This document shows positions 1-8,890 of a DNA stretch of 64,000 nt, in pieces. The stretch is taken from contig NZ_JAHBRX010000001.1 of NCBI RefSeq assembly GCF_018398335.1, positions 4,022,001 to 4,086,000 on the forward strand. Reading direction: 5' to 3'. The stretch comes from Chelatococcus sp. HY11. Lineage in GTDB: Bacteria > Pseudomonadota > Alphaproteobacteria > Rhizobiales > Beijerinckiaceae. Positions within the stretch are counted from its first letter, which is position 1; each line of letters begins with the position of its first letter. The notes under the pieces were generated by a model. That model worked only from the letters and a program-made list of their open reading frames with translations, was not told the origin of the DNA and did not search any database. Position numbers and translations under genes: made by a program.

Positions 1-510
1 ACGCTGCGGGTTGGCGATGTGGTCAATCCGCTGATGCGCCCGGCAGGCGTGCTGATTCCCGAAGGAGCAGGCCGAGGTCGCCTGCAGGCTGGCTTTGGCC
101 AGATCGAGGCGCAAGTGATGCGCGTTGGGATGGTGGCTGAGGCAACCTGTATCTCGAAGCCCTGGACTATAATTCCTCTCGTTGTGACCGGTGTTCAGGA
201 CTTCATCGCTGCTGGGCAATTCAGGGGCGGTGAGCAACTGCTCGATGCACAGTTTGCCGCTCAGCCTGGGACCATTCTGGTGACGCTGGAACCGCTCTAT
301 GAAGGAGGGCTTGATGGTGTCATGCCCGGCAGCAGCTGCATCGCCAACGCCTATACCAGTAATCACGATCTGCTCGCCTCAAAAGGCGTGGGCACGCTTC
401 GCGGAATAGCCCTTCACGCCGTTGATGCGGTGGCGTTGGTCCATGCCATGCTTCTGAGGATCCAGGCGCTTATCATGCCTATCCAGACGCTTGTGTTCGG
501 AGGGCATTGA
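1..510 (+). CDS. HlyD-like membrane protein, C-terminal part (5' end outside window)
   Basis: The frame is open from base 1 and ends at 508-510, giving 169 residues of a protein whose N-terminus lies before the window. The first residues read TLRVGDVVNPLMRPAGVLIP, so a GTG at base 19 is an internal codon and not a start. The alternation of short beta strands and glycines, followed by two hydrophobic stretches near the C-terminus (HAVDAVALVHAMLL and IQALIMPIQTLVF), resembles the end of YibH/HlyD-family inner-membrane adaptor-like proteins of Rhizobiales. Family assignment rests on remembered sequence resemblance, and the role (probable efflux or secretion adaptor) is inferred. No partner efflux gene is visible downstream. 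Confidence 0.6.
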   Translation, partial: TLRVGDVVNPLMRPAGVLIPEGAGRGRLQAGFGQIEAQVMRVGMVAEATCISKPWTIIPLVVTGVQDFIAAGQFRGGEQLLDAQFAAQPGTILVTLEPLYEGGLDGVMPGSSCIANAYTSNHDLLASKGVGTLRGIALHAVDAVALVHAMLLRIQALIMPIQTLVFGGH

Positions 511-564
511 GGCGTAATCGACATTCGCGGGGCGACGAGATGATTGCCCCGAAAGGATTGCCCA

Positions 565-598
565 ATGGCAGGGTAATCCGGATGGCAGGGTAATCCGG
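565..598. repeat. Exact 17-bp tandem duplication upstream of the cation antiporter
   Basis: The 17-base unit atggcagggtaatccgg occurs twice with no spacer (565-581 and 582-598). It lies in the gap between the HlyD-like gene and the antiporter gene. It looks like a slippage duplication; no known regulatory motif was recognised in it. Confidence 0.8.
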
Positions 599-711
599 CG
601 ACCGGCAGCCTTTGGGGCATAAGACGGATCACTGCTTGATTGCAGGTCAACAAGGTCATGGCAACCGATCCAACCCTCAGGGCCTCGAGCCGCTCAGTAA
701 AGCTCAGGTCT

Positions 712-1788
712 ATGCCGTCGATTAACTGGTTATTGATATTTGCTCCTGCCGCCATCATCCTCGATAGGGCAGGCAATCTGCCAGCCGGGTTCGTGTTTTT
801 CTGTGCCGCCATCGCCATCGTGCCATTCGCAAAGCTCATCGTGAAGGGAACGGAGCAGGTCGCGGCCTATGCCGGCGCGACATTGGGCGGCTTGCTGAAT
901 GCGACCTTCGGCAATCTCCCCGAGCTCATCATCGCCATCGCGGCTTTGCGTGCCGGCCTTGTTGAAATGGTGCGCGCCTCGATTGTCGGGGCACTCCTGG
1001 CTAACTTGCTCTTCGCGCTCGGGCTGTCATTCCTGCTGGGAGGAGCGCGGCACCGGAGGCAGGAATATAACCCCCGCGCTGTATCGGCTTTTTCATCGAC
1101 CATGGTGCTGGCATGGCTCAGCCTCGCTTTGCCGAGTGCCTTTCACCGGGCGTTGGGTGAGCAGGCCGCTCAGGCTCAATATGCCATACTGGATGTTATT
1201 GTGGCCGTCCTGTTGTTGTCACTCTACGGACTTTTCCTTCTCTATTCGCTGTTCACCCACCCGGAGACCTTTGCTGAACTCGGCGCGCCTTCTTCAGAGG
1301 AGGCGGGCGATCGCGCGGGGATGATGCGCGGCATCGTGATGTTGCTGGTGGCTTCCTTTGGCGCGGCCTGGATGAGCGAACTTCTTGTCGGCGCGGCAGA
1401 GCAGGCCGGTCGCTCTCTGGGTATGTCGCAAATGTTCATCGGCGTGATTGTGCTTGCTGTCATTGGCGGCGCGGCTGAAACCGGATCCGCGGTTGCCATG
1501 GCGCGCGCCAATCGCATCGATCTCAGTCTTGGCATCGCATTGGGAAGCTGTGTGCAGATCGCTCTGTTTGTCGCGCCGTTGCTGGTGTTGCTGGCGCCGA
1601 TCATTGGCCCGGCGCAGTTCCAGCTTGTCTTCTCTCAAGCCGAGATGTGGATGTTGTTCGGCGCCGTGCTACTCGGACTGGCGGTCACCATGTCCGGTTA
1701 CGCGGACTGGTTCAAAGGAGCGCAACTTCTGGCGCTTTACGTGATTGTCGCGGTTGTTCTTTACCTCATTCCCGGTGAGACGCAGTAA
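712..1788 (+). CDS. CaX-type calcium/proton antiporter
   Basis: This 358-residue polytopic membrane protein belongs to the CaCA superfamily, Vcx1/CAX/ChaA branch. It would exchange cytoplasmic Ca2+ (or another cation) for protons across the inner membrane. Both halves carry the family alpha repeats: GATLGGLLNATFGNLPELII early on and VIGGAAETGSAVAMARANR in the second half, each with acidic residues (the E of NLPE and of AAET) expected to bind the cation. About ten hydrophobic segments are visible, with an acidic loop between the halves (ELGAPSSEEAGD). The start is uncertain. ATG 712 puts SINWLL at the N-terminus as in relatives; ATG 658 or TTG 640 would add 18 to 24 polar residues, and none has a strong ribosome site. 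Confidence 0.85.
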   Translation: MPSINWLLIFAPAAIILDRAGNLPAGFVFFCAAIAIVPFAKLIVKGTEQVAAYAGATLGGLLNATFGNLPELIIAIAALRAGLVEMVRASIVGALLANLLFALGLSFLLGGARHRRQEYNPRAVSAFSSTMVLAWLSLALPSAFHRALGEQAAQAQYAILDVIVAVLLLSLYGLFLLYSLFTHPETFAELGAPSSEEAGDRAGMMRGIVMLLVASFGAAWMSELLVGAAEQAGRSLGMSQMFIGVIVLAVIGGAAETGSAVAMARANRIDLSLGIALGSCVQIALFVAPLLVLLAPIIGPAQFQLVFSQAEMWMLFGAVLLGLAVTMSGYADWFKGAQLLALYVIVAVVLYLIPGETQ

Positions 1789-1813
1789 GGTCCTAATTCC
1801 ATACGCGCGCAGG

Positions 1814-2269
1814 TCAGCGAAATTGTATTCGAACCGCATCCGCGCCGCCGGCGAGCATCAGTCCCTGTCTCCTGGATTGCAGTCGCAATACAACGCCCTT
1901 GTCGTTCTGCAGCCACAGTCGCCCATCGCCCTTGCTTGCCAGAGCCCAGCCGATGCGGGCCTGTCCATAGATGCCTTCGAGATCGCGGGGACGGGCGAGG
2001 TTGAAGACCTCACCGGTTGCTCTCAGCTTCGACACCCCGACGCCTCCAAAGCCGAGGCCATTGATCGTGAAGGGATAGCTCTTCCCGCGGAAGTTTAACG
2101 TGCCGCCGCCTACCGCCGCGCTGCCAATGAATGCGACCTGGGCCTGATCGATCACGACACGGCCCGCGGGTTTCGGCTTGGCTGATTGGGCCGAGGCATC
2201 CGCCGTCATGATTGCGATAGCGAGCAATACGAGTGCCGTGAAAAGGCTGGCGCCTTGCGGAATGCGCAT
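1814..2269 (-). CDS. Small exported protein of unknown function
   Basis: The product is 151 residues. The ATG at 2269 is preceded by AAGGAGG at good spacing, so the longer frame reaching 2407 is not used. Residues 1-27 form a Sec signal peptide (hydrophobic core FTALVLLAIAIM, cleavage after ADASA). The mature part is rich in Gly and beta-prone strands (AAVGGGTLNF, GLGFGGVGVSKL, GRLWLQNDKGVVLRL) and reads like a compact periplasmic beta barrel or lipocalin-like fold. I have seen similar Gly-rich exported proteins in Proteobacteria but cannot name a family with certainty. It converges on the antiporter gene, 25 bases from its stop. Confidence 0.7.
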   Translation of the reverse strand: MRIPQGASLFTALVLLAIAIMTADASAQSAKPKPAGRVVIDQAQVAFIGSAAVGGGTLNFRGKSYPFTINGLGFGGVGVSKLRATGEVFNLARPRDLEGIYGQARIGWALASKGDGRLWLQNDKGVVLRLQSRRQGLMLAGGADAVRIQFR

Positions 2270-2419
2270 CACGTCCTCCTTCAAGTTAACGCGACGAGGC
2301 TGTCCAGCTTTTTCGCGGGACTTTGTCCCGGTGCGGCTTGCATCGCTATCGATGCCGATGGACGCACCGGGCGGCGGCATGCAAATGGCTCGTCGGCTGA
2401 CATCCACCGCAATCGCAGC

Positions 2420-2932
2420 TCAGAGCTTGCTGTCTCCCCATTTCAGGAAGAAGCCCACATCGCCTGGCAGCCCGCCGGGCCATTCGATGATCATGGCCGT
2501 CAGCCTGAAACCGGCGTCTTTCAAGTGGCTCTGCCAGAGTTCATAGGCTTGGCGCGGCCGACCCGTCAGGGTGTCAGGCCAGGATGGATCGCTGTTGTTG
2601 ATGGCGCGGCCCTTATCCGAACACAGGGTGTTGGGAAAGCGCATCACCAGCAACTCCGTGTCTCCGCGTTCGGCAGCTGCGCGCAGTTTTGAGCGCAACG
2701 GCTGAAGGATCTGCTTGAGCCGCTCGGGGGTGAGATCGATGCGTTCAGCGAGTTGCTTGACGAGTTCTTGCCGCGCTTTTTCAGCGCGGTCCATGCTTTC
2801 CATCGATTGTGACGCTTTTGCTATCAGCATTTCACCCATATAGCGGCGCAAATCGGCCGCCGACATGAATGTCTCGTCGCCGAGTTCCTGCCATGCCTTG
2901 GGTTCTGCGGCGCCCGTCTTCTGAGCTTCCAT
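2420..2932 (-). CDS. Hypothetical protein, 170 residues, charged helical N-terminal half
   Basis: ATG 2932 is chosen because AAGGAGA lies 8 bases upstream; an in-frame ATG at 3043 has no such site. The N-terminal half is helical and charged (DLRRYMGEMLIAKASQSMES, AEKARQELVKQLAERIDL) and could be a coiled coil. The C-terminal half holds Trp-rich short motifs (NSDPSWPDTL, AYELWQSHLKDAG, MIIEWPGGLPGDVGFFLKW). There is no signal peptide or membrane segment. It is transcribed away from the polyphosphate kinase gene across a 500-base gap. No family was recognised. Confidence 0.6.
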   Translation of the reverse strand: MEAQKTGAAEPKAWQELGDETFMSAADLRRYMGEMLIAKASQSMESMDRAEKARQELVKQLAERIDLTPERLKQILQPLRSKLRAAAERGDTELLVMRFPNTLCSDKGRAINNSDPSWPDTLTGRPRQAYELWQSHLKDAGFRLTAMIIEWPGGLPGDVGFFLKWGDSKL

Positions 2933-3446
2933 GGTATTGTTCTCCTTGTCCTGGAAGGCCTGTCTAGCGTCGACTTGAGGCGATCTCTGGCAGCCAGTGA
3001 AGTATGGTTTCTTCCTGCACGGCTGCTTGACTGTTTGCGCCATCGGCTTGACAGTTTTGGACCATGCAGCGGGCGCGGGGGAAGCGTATTCGCCACGCCA
3101 TTCGCCTCTCGTTCGGCGAACATCGGCTGGCGACAGAGTGGTGCGGACCAGAAAACGCGGACCGGCCGCAATCCATTCCCAGCGTGGGTACGCGGCGGCG
3201 AGCTGAAGCGTGGCCCACGTCCCATATAGACAAGTGCTTGACCCAAAGGATCAAGCCGTTTGGTGTGAATGGCGCGATCATGGTCCGTTGAAATCGTGGG
3301 CAGATGGTTGGCGTTGCGCGAGCAGAGTGTGGCTCCAGGGGATCCGCTCAACCGCGAACAGGCCTTCCCGTCCTGCGGTTCTGCCCGCATGAACGGATCG
3401 CCGGAAGTCCGGGACGAGATCGATCGGTCGCTGAAGGAGAATGGGG
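2933..3446. other. Divergent intergenic region with a relic of a small-gene 5' end
   Basis: About 510 bases separate the 170-residue protein from ppk2. Frames here are short, overlap each other and lack ribosome sites, so I call no gene. On the minus strand from 3043 a frame starts MAQTVKQPCRKKPY. This matches in pattern the start of the 65-residue protein at 9533 (MARLIKQVNCEKPY), and the similarity continues about 20 bases upstream of the ATG. After roughly 14 codons the resemblance is lost, so this copy looks like a truncated relic. Promoters for both flanking genes should lie here, but no clear -35/-10 pair was identified. Confidence 0.5.
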
Positions 3447-4289
3447 ATGGGCCATAAGAAAGACGCTGTAAAGGCGAAAAAAGCGGCTGCCGATGACACG
3501 GTGACGTCTCCAGCTCCCATGAAGCGCAAGGAATTCGAGTCAGAACTGCGTAAGCTTCAGGTTGAACTCGTACGGCTCCAGACTTGGGTGAAGGCAACCG
3601 GCGCCAAGGTCGTTGTGGTCTTCGAAGGGCGCGACACGGCAGGCAAGGGCGGTGTGATCAGTCGGATCATGCAACGGGTCAGTCCCCGCGTGTTCCGGCA
3701 TGTCGCCCTGCCTGCGCCGACCGAACGGGAGAAGAGCCAGCTCTACATCCAACGTTACATCGCCCATTTTCCGGCAGCCGGGGAGATCATCCTGTTCGAT
3801 CGCTCATGGTATAACCGGGCGGGTGTCGAGCGCGTCATGGGGTTCTGCAGCAAGGATGACTACGAGCGCTTCATGCGGCTTGTGCCCTCCTTCGAGCAGG
3901 AAATGATCGAGAATGGAATCATTCTCCTCAAGTATTTCCTGGATGTCAGCCAGGATGAACAGCGCCGGCGTTTCGCGGACCGCATTAATGAGCCTATCAA
4001 GCACTGGAAGCTGAGCCCCATGGACACAGAGTCGGTGCGGCGCTGGTGGGACTACACGGAGGCTTATCAGGACATGCTGCGCGGGACAGATACGGCGGCG
4101 AGCCCTTGGTATTTGGTTCCCTCAGATGACAAGCGCCGGGCGCGCCTCAATCTTATTTCTCATTTCCTGAGCAAGATCCCTTACGAGAAGGTCAAGGTAG
4201 ACCTTCCGAAGATGCCGAAGGCGCAATCGCGCCCCAAAGGTGTTGAGGATGCACTGCCCGTTCGGGACACCGTCCCGTCGGTGTATTGA
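3447..4289 (+). CDS. ppk2: Polyphosphate kinase 2 family protein
   Basis: This 280-residue enzyme has the PPK2 nucleotide-kinase fold, transferring phosphate between polyphosphate and nucleoside phosphates (usually making GTP or ATP from polyP and the diphosphate). The Walker A-like loop FEGRDTAGKGG (about residue 50), the lid/Walker B region EIILFDRSWYNRAGVERVMGF (about 115) and the conserved LKYFLDVSQDEQRRRF and W-K-LSPMD segments are all present, and length fits the single-domain class. ATG 3447 has AAGGAGA six bases upstream; ATG 3441 is too close to it. The first 30 residues are Lys/Ala-rich. It stands alone on the plus strand. Substrate preference cannot be read from the sequence. Confidence 0.92.
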   Translation: MGHKKDAVKAKKAAADDTVTSPAPMKRKEFESELRKLQVELVRLQTWVKATGAKVVVVFEGRDTAGKGGVISRIMQRVSPRVFRHVALPAPTEREKSQLYIQRYIAHFPAAGEIILFDRSWYNRAGVERVMGFCSKDDYERFMRLVPSFEQEMIENGIILLKYFLDVSQDEQRRRFADRINEPIKHWKLSPMDTESVRRWWDYTEAYQDMLRGTDTAASPWYLVPSDDKRRARLNLISHFLSKIPYEKVKVDLPKMPKAQSRPKGVEDALPVRDTVPSVY

Positions 4290-4354
4290 TCTGGACCGAT
4301 GACCGGCAGTGCGGCTGGCCGCGTCGAGAAAGCCCCTTGATGAGGCCGTTGGCC

Positions 4355-4390
4355 AGGTATGCTTTCTGATACAGGTATGTTTTCTGATAG
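4355..4390. repeat. 18-bp tandem duplication between ppk2 and the SulP gene
   Basis: Two adjacent copies of caggtatgytttctgata (4355-4372 and 4373-4390) differ at one base. The repeat lies about 40 bases ahead of the SulP start, so it may affect its leader. It resembles the short duplication at 565-598 in style but not in sequence. Confidence 0.8.
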
Positions 4391-4426
4391 GCGTGAGGAC
4401 AGCGGCTCGAGAGACACTCCGCAGCA

Positions 4427-6205
4427 ATGACAACGCATGACCCCCGCGAGTCCGGACCGATCTGGTCAGGCCATACCCCGCAGACAGGTGAGAGCGAGAC
4501 GGGGCGGGGATGGTTGCGTTGGATGCCTGGTCTTCAGACCCTGCGCGACTACAAGATCAGCTGGCTCGGGCAGGACGTGGTGGCCGGCCTCGTACTGGCG
4601 ACGATGCTGGTGCCTGTCGGCATCGCTTATGCGGTGGCATCGGGCTTGCCGGGGATCGCCGGCCTTTATGCCACGATCGTTCCCCTTCTCGTCTACGCCA
4701 TCGTCGGCCCTAGTCGCATACTTGTGCTTGGTCCGGATTCCGCGCTGGCGGCTGTCATCCTCGGTGTCGTGCTGCCGTTGTCACTCGGTGATCCGCAGCG
4801 GGCTATCGTGCTGGCCGGCGCCATGGCGCTCGTGTCCGGGGCCGTGCTTGTCCTGGCGGGGTTGGGAAGGTTGGGATTTGTCACAGAACTCCTCTCGAAG
4901 CCCATACGCTATGGTTATATGAACGGCATAGCCCTGACGGTTCTGATCAGCCAGTTGCCGAAGCTGTTGGGGATTTCGACGGACGCCACGGGGCCGCTTC
5001 GTAATCTGTGGGCTATGGGGCAGGCCATTCTCGCGGGCAAGGTCAACTGGATGTCCTTTGCTATCGGGATCGCCACGCTTGCGGTGATCCTGCTGCTGCG
5101 GGGCAGCAAGCGCGTGCCGGGCATTCTGGTTGCGGTCATTGGCGCGGCGGTTCTGGTGGGCGTGTTCGATCTCGCTGATCGTTTCGGTGTCGCAATTCTG
5201 GGATCGGTTCCGCAAGGCCTGCCGGCCTTCACGCTTCCGCTCATCGGCCTTGATGACATCGTTCCCGTGCTTCTTGGCGGTTTCGCAGTCGCCCTTGTCT
5301 CCTTCGCCGACACCAGCGTCCTGTCCCGCTCCTACGCCGCGCGCATGGGTGCCAAGGTCGATCCGAACCAGGAGATGATTGGGCTCGGGGCCGCCAATCT
5401 GGCGACTGGCTTTTTCCAGGGATTTCCGATCAGCAGCAGCAGCTCGCGCACACCGGTCGCGGAGGCGGCCGGCGCGCGTACCCAGCTCACCGGCGTGGTT
5501 GGCGCCGCAAGCATCGCGGTGCTGCTGATGTTTGCACCCGATCTTCTCAGGACACTGCCGAATGCTGCCTTGGCGGCAGTCGTCATAGCCTCGGCCATCG
5601 GCTTGTTCGAGGTTGCTGACCTCAAGCGCATCTATAGGATTCAGCGCTGGGAGTTCTGGTTGTCGATCGCCTGTTTCGTCGGGGTCGCGGTGCTTGGCCC
5701 CATTCCCGGAATAGGCCTGGCGATCGTGATCGCCATTATCGAATTTCTCTGGGACGGATGGCGGCCGTACTACGCCGTTCTGGGGCGGCCGGATGGCATC
5801 GCGGGCTACCACGACGTGACACGCTACCCCGATGCCCGCCGGATTCGGGGGCTTGTGCTGTTTCGATGGGACGCGCCGCTTTTCTTTGCGAATGCTGAGT
5901 TGTTTCGTGAGCGGGTGTTGGCTGCGGTCGCCTCCTCCCCTACCGAGGTCCGTTGGGTTGTCGTGACGGCGGCTCCGGTGACAAGTATCGACGTCACCGC
6001 CGCTGACGTCCTGATCGAGCTGGACGAGACCCTGCGCGCGCGGGGTATCGACTTCTGCTTCGCCGAGTTAAAGGACCCGGTCAAGGACAAGCTCAAAAGG
6101 TTCGGACTATCGGCGCAGTTCGACGAGGGACATTTCTTCCCGACGATCGACAGCGCGGTGGCGTGCTACCTCGGGTCCAGAGGGAAGGACCTGGATAACG
6201 CTTAG
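4427..6205 (+). CDS. SulP family anion transporter with STAS domain
   Basis: This 592-residue inner-membrane protein moves sulfate, bicarbonate or another anion, usually with H+ or Na+. After a polar N-terminus of about 45 residues come the sulfate-transporter hydrophobic segments, with the family signature in GLYATIVPLLVYAIVGPSR followed by LVLGPDSALAAVI. The C-terminal 140 residues form a cytoplasmic STAS domain (VLFRWDAPLFFANAELF, then VVVTAAPVTSIDVTAADVLIEL). Length is typical. The ATG at 4427 has only a weak ribosome site. The exact anion is not determinable; neighbours (ppk2, AraC regulator) give no sulfur-metabolism context. Confidence 0.9.
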   Translation: MTTHDPRESGPIWSGHTPQTGESETGRGWLRWMPGLQTLRDYKISWLGQDVVAGLVLATMLVPVGIAYAVASGLPGIAGLYATIVPLLVYAIVGPSRILVLGPDSALAAVILGVVLPLSLGDPQRAIVLAGAMALVSGAVLVLAGLGRLGFVTELLSKPIRYGYMNGIALTVLISQLPKLLGISTDATGPLRNLWAMGQAILAGKVNWMSFAIGIATLAVILLLRGSKRVPGILVAVIGAAVLVGVFDLADRFGVAILGSVPQGLPAFTLPLIGLDDIVPVLLGGFAVALVSFADTSVLSRSYAARMGAKVDPNQEMIGLGAANLATGFFQGFPISSSSSRTPVAEAAGARTQLTGVVGAASIAVLLMFAPDLLRTLPNAALAAVVIASAIGLFEVADLKRIYRIQRWEFWLSIACFVGVAVLGPIPGIGLAIVIAIIEFLWDGWRPYYAVLGRPDGIAGYHDVTRYPDARRIRGLVLFRWDAPLFFANAELFRERVLAAVASSPTEVRWVVVTAAPVTSIDVTAADVLIELDETLRARGIDFCFAELKDPVKDKLKRFGLSAQFDEGHFFPTIDSAVACYLGSRGKDLDNA

Positions 6206-6276
6206 CTGGCTGGCAGATCCTCACGAGATCCGCGATCGCCGATGGTTGTAAACGTCCTGCGGCATTCAGCTTGTCC

Positions 6277-7401
6277 TCAAGCGAGCCTTTCCTCCTCCCT
6301 CCATGTGGTTGGTGTCAACCCTGACCAGCGGCGGAAGGCGCGGGTGAAGGCGCTTGCCTCCGAATAGCCAAGTGTCGCGGCGATCTGCGCAAGCGGCATT
6401 TTGGTATCCTCAAGCAACTGCCGGGCGATCTCGAACCGTATCTCGTTGGTGATTGTCCGATATCCTATACCGCAGTCTTTCAGGCGGCGGCTCAAGGTGC
6501 GGCGGTGCATGGCCAGCAGGAGAGCCGTATCCTCGGCGGAGCAGCGATGGCTGGTGAGCCGCGTTCGCAGAAGACGCCGTATGTCGTCCGAAAACTCTGT
6601 TCCGGGCCAACCCTTGAGTTGTTGAACGCGCTCCTCAAGGACCGCGCGAAGCATCGGGTCTGCGCCGGCGATCCGCCGTTCGAGATCGCGGGCCGGAAAT
6701 GACAGCGTCGCGCTCTCCTGATCAAACCGGACGGGCGCTCGAAAGTGACGCCTGTAGGGCGTGGTATCCTTCGGCGGCTTGCGGGGCAGAAGCACGTCGC
6801 TCGGGTTCCAATCGACACCGCACAGGCTGCGCAACGCGTTCACGGTTACCGCGAGCGCTCCGTCCGATATCTGGTCTGCGCTTTCGGCTTCCGGCTGATA
6901 GACCGAGAAGCTGAAGAGGGCCGTATCGCCGCCGATCGACATGGAAGGGACCGCGCCGCGGTTCTGAATGCTGAGATTGGAGACCAGGCTGCGTAACGCG
7001 TCGCCCACCGTCTCGCAGTGTTGCATGAGGCGGCCCACCAGCCCGAGGGACAGAATTGTCGCCCTTTGGCCAACCATGAGCCCGAAGTGAGAGCAATTCG
7101 TCCTTGCCACGCTGAGCGCCAGCAGGCGTCCTAGAGAGGCATGCGGTATGACACTTGTCACGTCATCGAACGATGACGGATCGAGCCCAGCTTCCCGGAT
7201 GAGAACATCGGGATCGAGGCCAAAGTCCTGTAATATAGGAACAATTTCCTTGGCGACGCCAAGATGGATATAGCCTGGGGGGAGAGTGCGGCCAACCCTG
7301 CCTTGAGCGGGCGGGGACGCCGTTGATCCCATCCCGACTTTATTGTCCATGCGATACCCAATGTCCTGCATTGGAGCCCCGACAACTTGACGGATTGGCA
7401 T
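6277..7401 (-). CDS. AraC family transcriptional regulator
   Basis: The 374-residue product has the OruR/ArgR-like layout: an N-terminal ligand-binding domain of the 'arabinose-binding, AraC-type' family (about residues 40-230) and a C-terminal double helix-turn-helix. The HTHs are at AEDTALLLAMHRRTLSRRLK and PLAQIAATLGYSEASAFTRAF, followed by the usual WSGLTPTTWR. It probably activates a catabolic or stress gene, but no divergent target is evident: the SulP gene converges on it and 430 bases of apparently empty DNA lie upstream. Start ATG 7401 has no clear ribosome site; ATG 7371, 7350 or 7332 are alternatives. Confidence 0.9.
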   Translation of the reverse strand: MPIRQVVGAPMQDIGYRMDNKVGMGSTASPPAQGRVGRTLPPGYIHLGVAKEIVPILQDFGLDPDVLIREAGLDPSSFDDVTSVIPHASLGRLLALSVARTNCSHFGLMVGQRATILSLGLVGRLMQHCETVGDALRSLVSNLSIQNRGAVPSMSIGGDTALFSFSVYQPEAESADQISDGALAVTVNALRSLCGVDWNPSDVLLPRKPPKDTTPYRRHFRAPVRFDQESATLSFPARDLERRIAGADPMLRAVLEERVQQLKGWPGTEFSDDIRRLLRTRLTSHRCSAEDTALLLAMHRRTLSRRLKDCGIGYRTITNEIRFEIARQLLEDTKMPLAQIAATLGYSEASAFTRAFRRWSGLTPTTWREEERLA

Positions 7402-7829
7402 CTATCTACCGCATATCATTCATTATGCGAACCCGGACATTATCATGGCGCGAGGCGTTGGCAACGGCAATATTGTTGGCGCTATCAGCGTATGAGTTCA
7501 TGAAGCTTCGATCCGATGGAAACGAAGGTGGTGTCACAGTAAATACAAATATTTGGATCGCTTTCGTCTCAGGCGTGAAACTTGCTGCGCATGGCGCGGT
7601 CTCGGTGGATGCCGCGGAAAATGGCACCAGCCTGACGCGTTTTCTCTGTGCACGTTAGCGGGTTGATGCCAGTAAGGTATTGCTAGTATTAGTTAAATCT
7701 AGGGGGTGATGCGGAGCTGGTTGGGGAGCGGCCTGCTCCGCCCAATGTTGTCGCTGCGCGCGCCCGGACAGCACGCGTTGGATGGGGGAGTTGCTGCTAT
7801 GACGCGGCTATTCCCGCATCGGGTTGCGT
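7402..7829. other. Gene-poor interval
   Basis: About 430 bases between the AraC gene and the next exported protein gene. Frames of 60-110 codons exist on both strands but lack ribosome sites and protein-like composition. The part around 7440-7560 is less GC-rich than its surroundings. I see no convincing gene, RNA or repeat here. Confidence 0.4.
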
Positions 7830-8435
7830 TCAGAGCCTGCGCGGCGTGAGGACGATCTGCGTCGCTTCCGTGAAAACGAGGTTAACCATATCACCCCGGC
7901 GTAATGTTTGCAGCACACTGATAACGGCCGGATCAATCACCCGAAGGCTTCTAGCGCCTTCCGGGCCGACATAGCGGACGGTGCCGCTGGCAGCATCAAA
8001 GCTCGTAAACTGCGCCGTGACAGTCACATTGCGAACGACCCAGCGGGCCGGGAGGTTGCCAAACAGCCCCTCATCGCGTGCCACCGTGAACACGACATCT
8101 GGCTTCGTCCCCCGGCGAGCGGGCGTGACTGCGATCAAGGCACTTTCAACCCGGGAGATCGATAAACGATCGCGGCGCCTCAGGGCCGCGAGGCTGCCGA
8201 AATCCTCGGGAACGGTAATGCGCCATTGACGGCCACTGCGTTCCACAACCACGTTGCGGGATGGAAGATCGACCGAGACAACACGCACATCGACATTGTC
8301 AACAGCCACGACGCCCAGGCCGCGCACATTGACCGATTGTTGCGCTATGGCAGGCGAAGTAATCAACGGCACTGCCGGCATGAATATTGCACCCGCGAGG
8401 AGTGAGGCCGTCAAGTGGCGACGCGTTACAGACAT
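7830..8435 (-). CDS. Tat-exported protein of unknown function
   Basis: The product is 201 residues. ATG 8435 is chosen because AAAGGA lies about 8 bases upstream; ATG 8444 directly touches that site. The N-terminus SVTRRHLTASLLAGAIFMPA has a twin-arginine followed by a hydrophobic core, with a probable cleavage after PAIA. The mature protein contains two similar beta-rich modules: NVDVRVVSVDLPSRNVVVER ... ITVPEDFGSLAALRRRD and NVTVTAQFTSFDAASGTVRY ... RVIDPAVISVLQTLRRGD. Each ends in a 'leucine-rrGD' turn and then a beta strand, which suggests an internal duplication. A periplasmic role is inferred; the family is not recognised. Confidence 0.7.
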   Translation of the reverse strand: MSVTRRHLTASLLAGAIFMPAVPLITSPAIAQQSVNVRGLGVVAVDNVDVRVVSVDLPSRNVVVERSGRQWRITVPEDFGSLAALRRRDRLSISRVESALIAVTPARRGTKPDVVFTVARDEGLFGNLPARWVVRNVTVTAQFTSFDAASGTVRYVGPEGARSLRVIDPAVISVLQTLRRGDMVNLVFTEATQIVLTPRRL

Positions 8436-8577
8436 CTTGGTCATCCTTTGTTGACGAACGCGGTAGTTTGCTTGCGAGATAGACCACGCGGTGATGAGGG
8501 TTGTCGAGCGAAAATATGCCAGCATGAACGGGATCAGGCTAAGGGTTTGAGGCGGCACAGGTCTTGATGCGTCGTTC

Positions 8578-8796
8578 TCAGCGTTTCATTTTTCGAAGCG
8601 TCTGGGAACACTCCGCGGAGATCAGGCTGCCGTTCATCCTGAGGCATTGCAGAAGTCGGCTGCTTCCCGCATGGACGTTCTTGCAAAATTTCCGCAAATC
8701 AGCCTTGCAGTGCCTGGCGAGTTCACCCTGCGTTTGGGCGTGACTAGCAAGATCCGTGCAAGCAAGGATCGCCAGAGCCAGAAATATTCTCTTCAT
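8578..8796 (-). CDS. Small cysteine-rich-repeat exported protein
   Basis: This 72-residue protein starts with a signal peptide (MKRIFLALAILACTDLASHA) and continues with the spacing C-x3-DLRKFC-KNV-x8-LLQCLR-x8-SAEC. That is the pattern of the cysteine-rich GLG1/Cys_rich_FGFR repeat seen in many small periplasmic proteobacterial proteins. The two cysteine pairs would form disulfides in the periplasm. Function is unknown for the family. It lies between two other exported-protein genes on the same strand, but the gaps (142 and 94 bases) allow separate transcription. No strong ribosome site is visible. Confidence 0.7.
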   Translation of the reverse strand: MKRIFLALAILACTDLASHAQTQGELARHCKADLRKFCKNVHAGSSRLLQCLRMNGSLISAECSQTLRKMKR

Positions 8797-8890
8797 GGTT
8801 TTGGCTCAACGGTGGGGTCTTTTCACATCACGACCGGCGATGTCTGTCTCGTAGCGGGCTTCAATTCAATGTATATGTGCTTAGGTGCAA

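Noticed and set aside
3238-3256. Possible FNR/FixK box (cttgacccaaaggatcaag)
   Set aside because: The half-sites TTGA and TCAA are nine bases apart, whereas FNR/FixK sites have six; the symmetry is also imperfect.
7323-7658. 111-codon plus-strand frame overlapping the AraC start
   Set aside because: No ribosome site, overlap with a well-supported gene, and a competing minus-strand frame of equal quality over the same bases.
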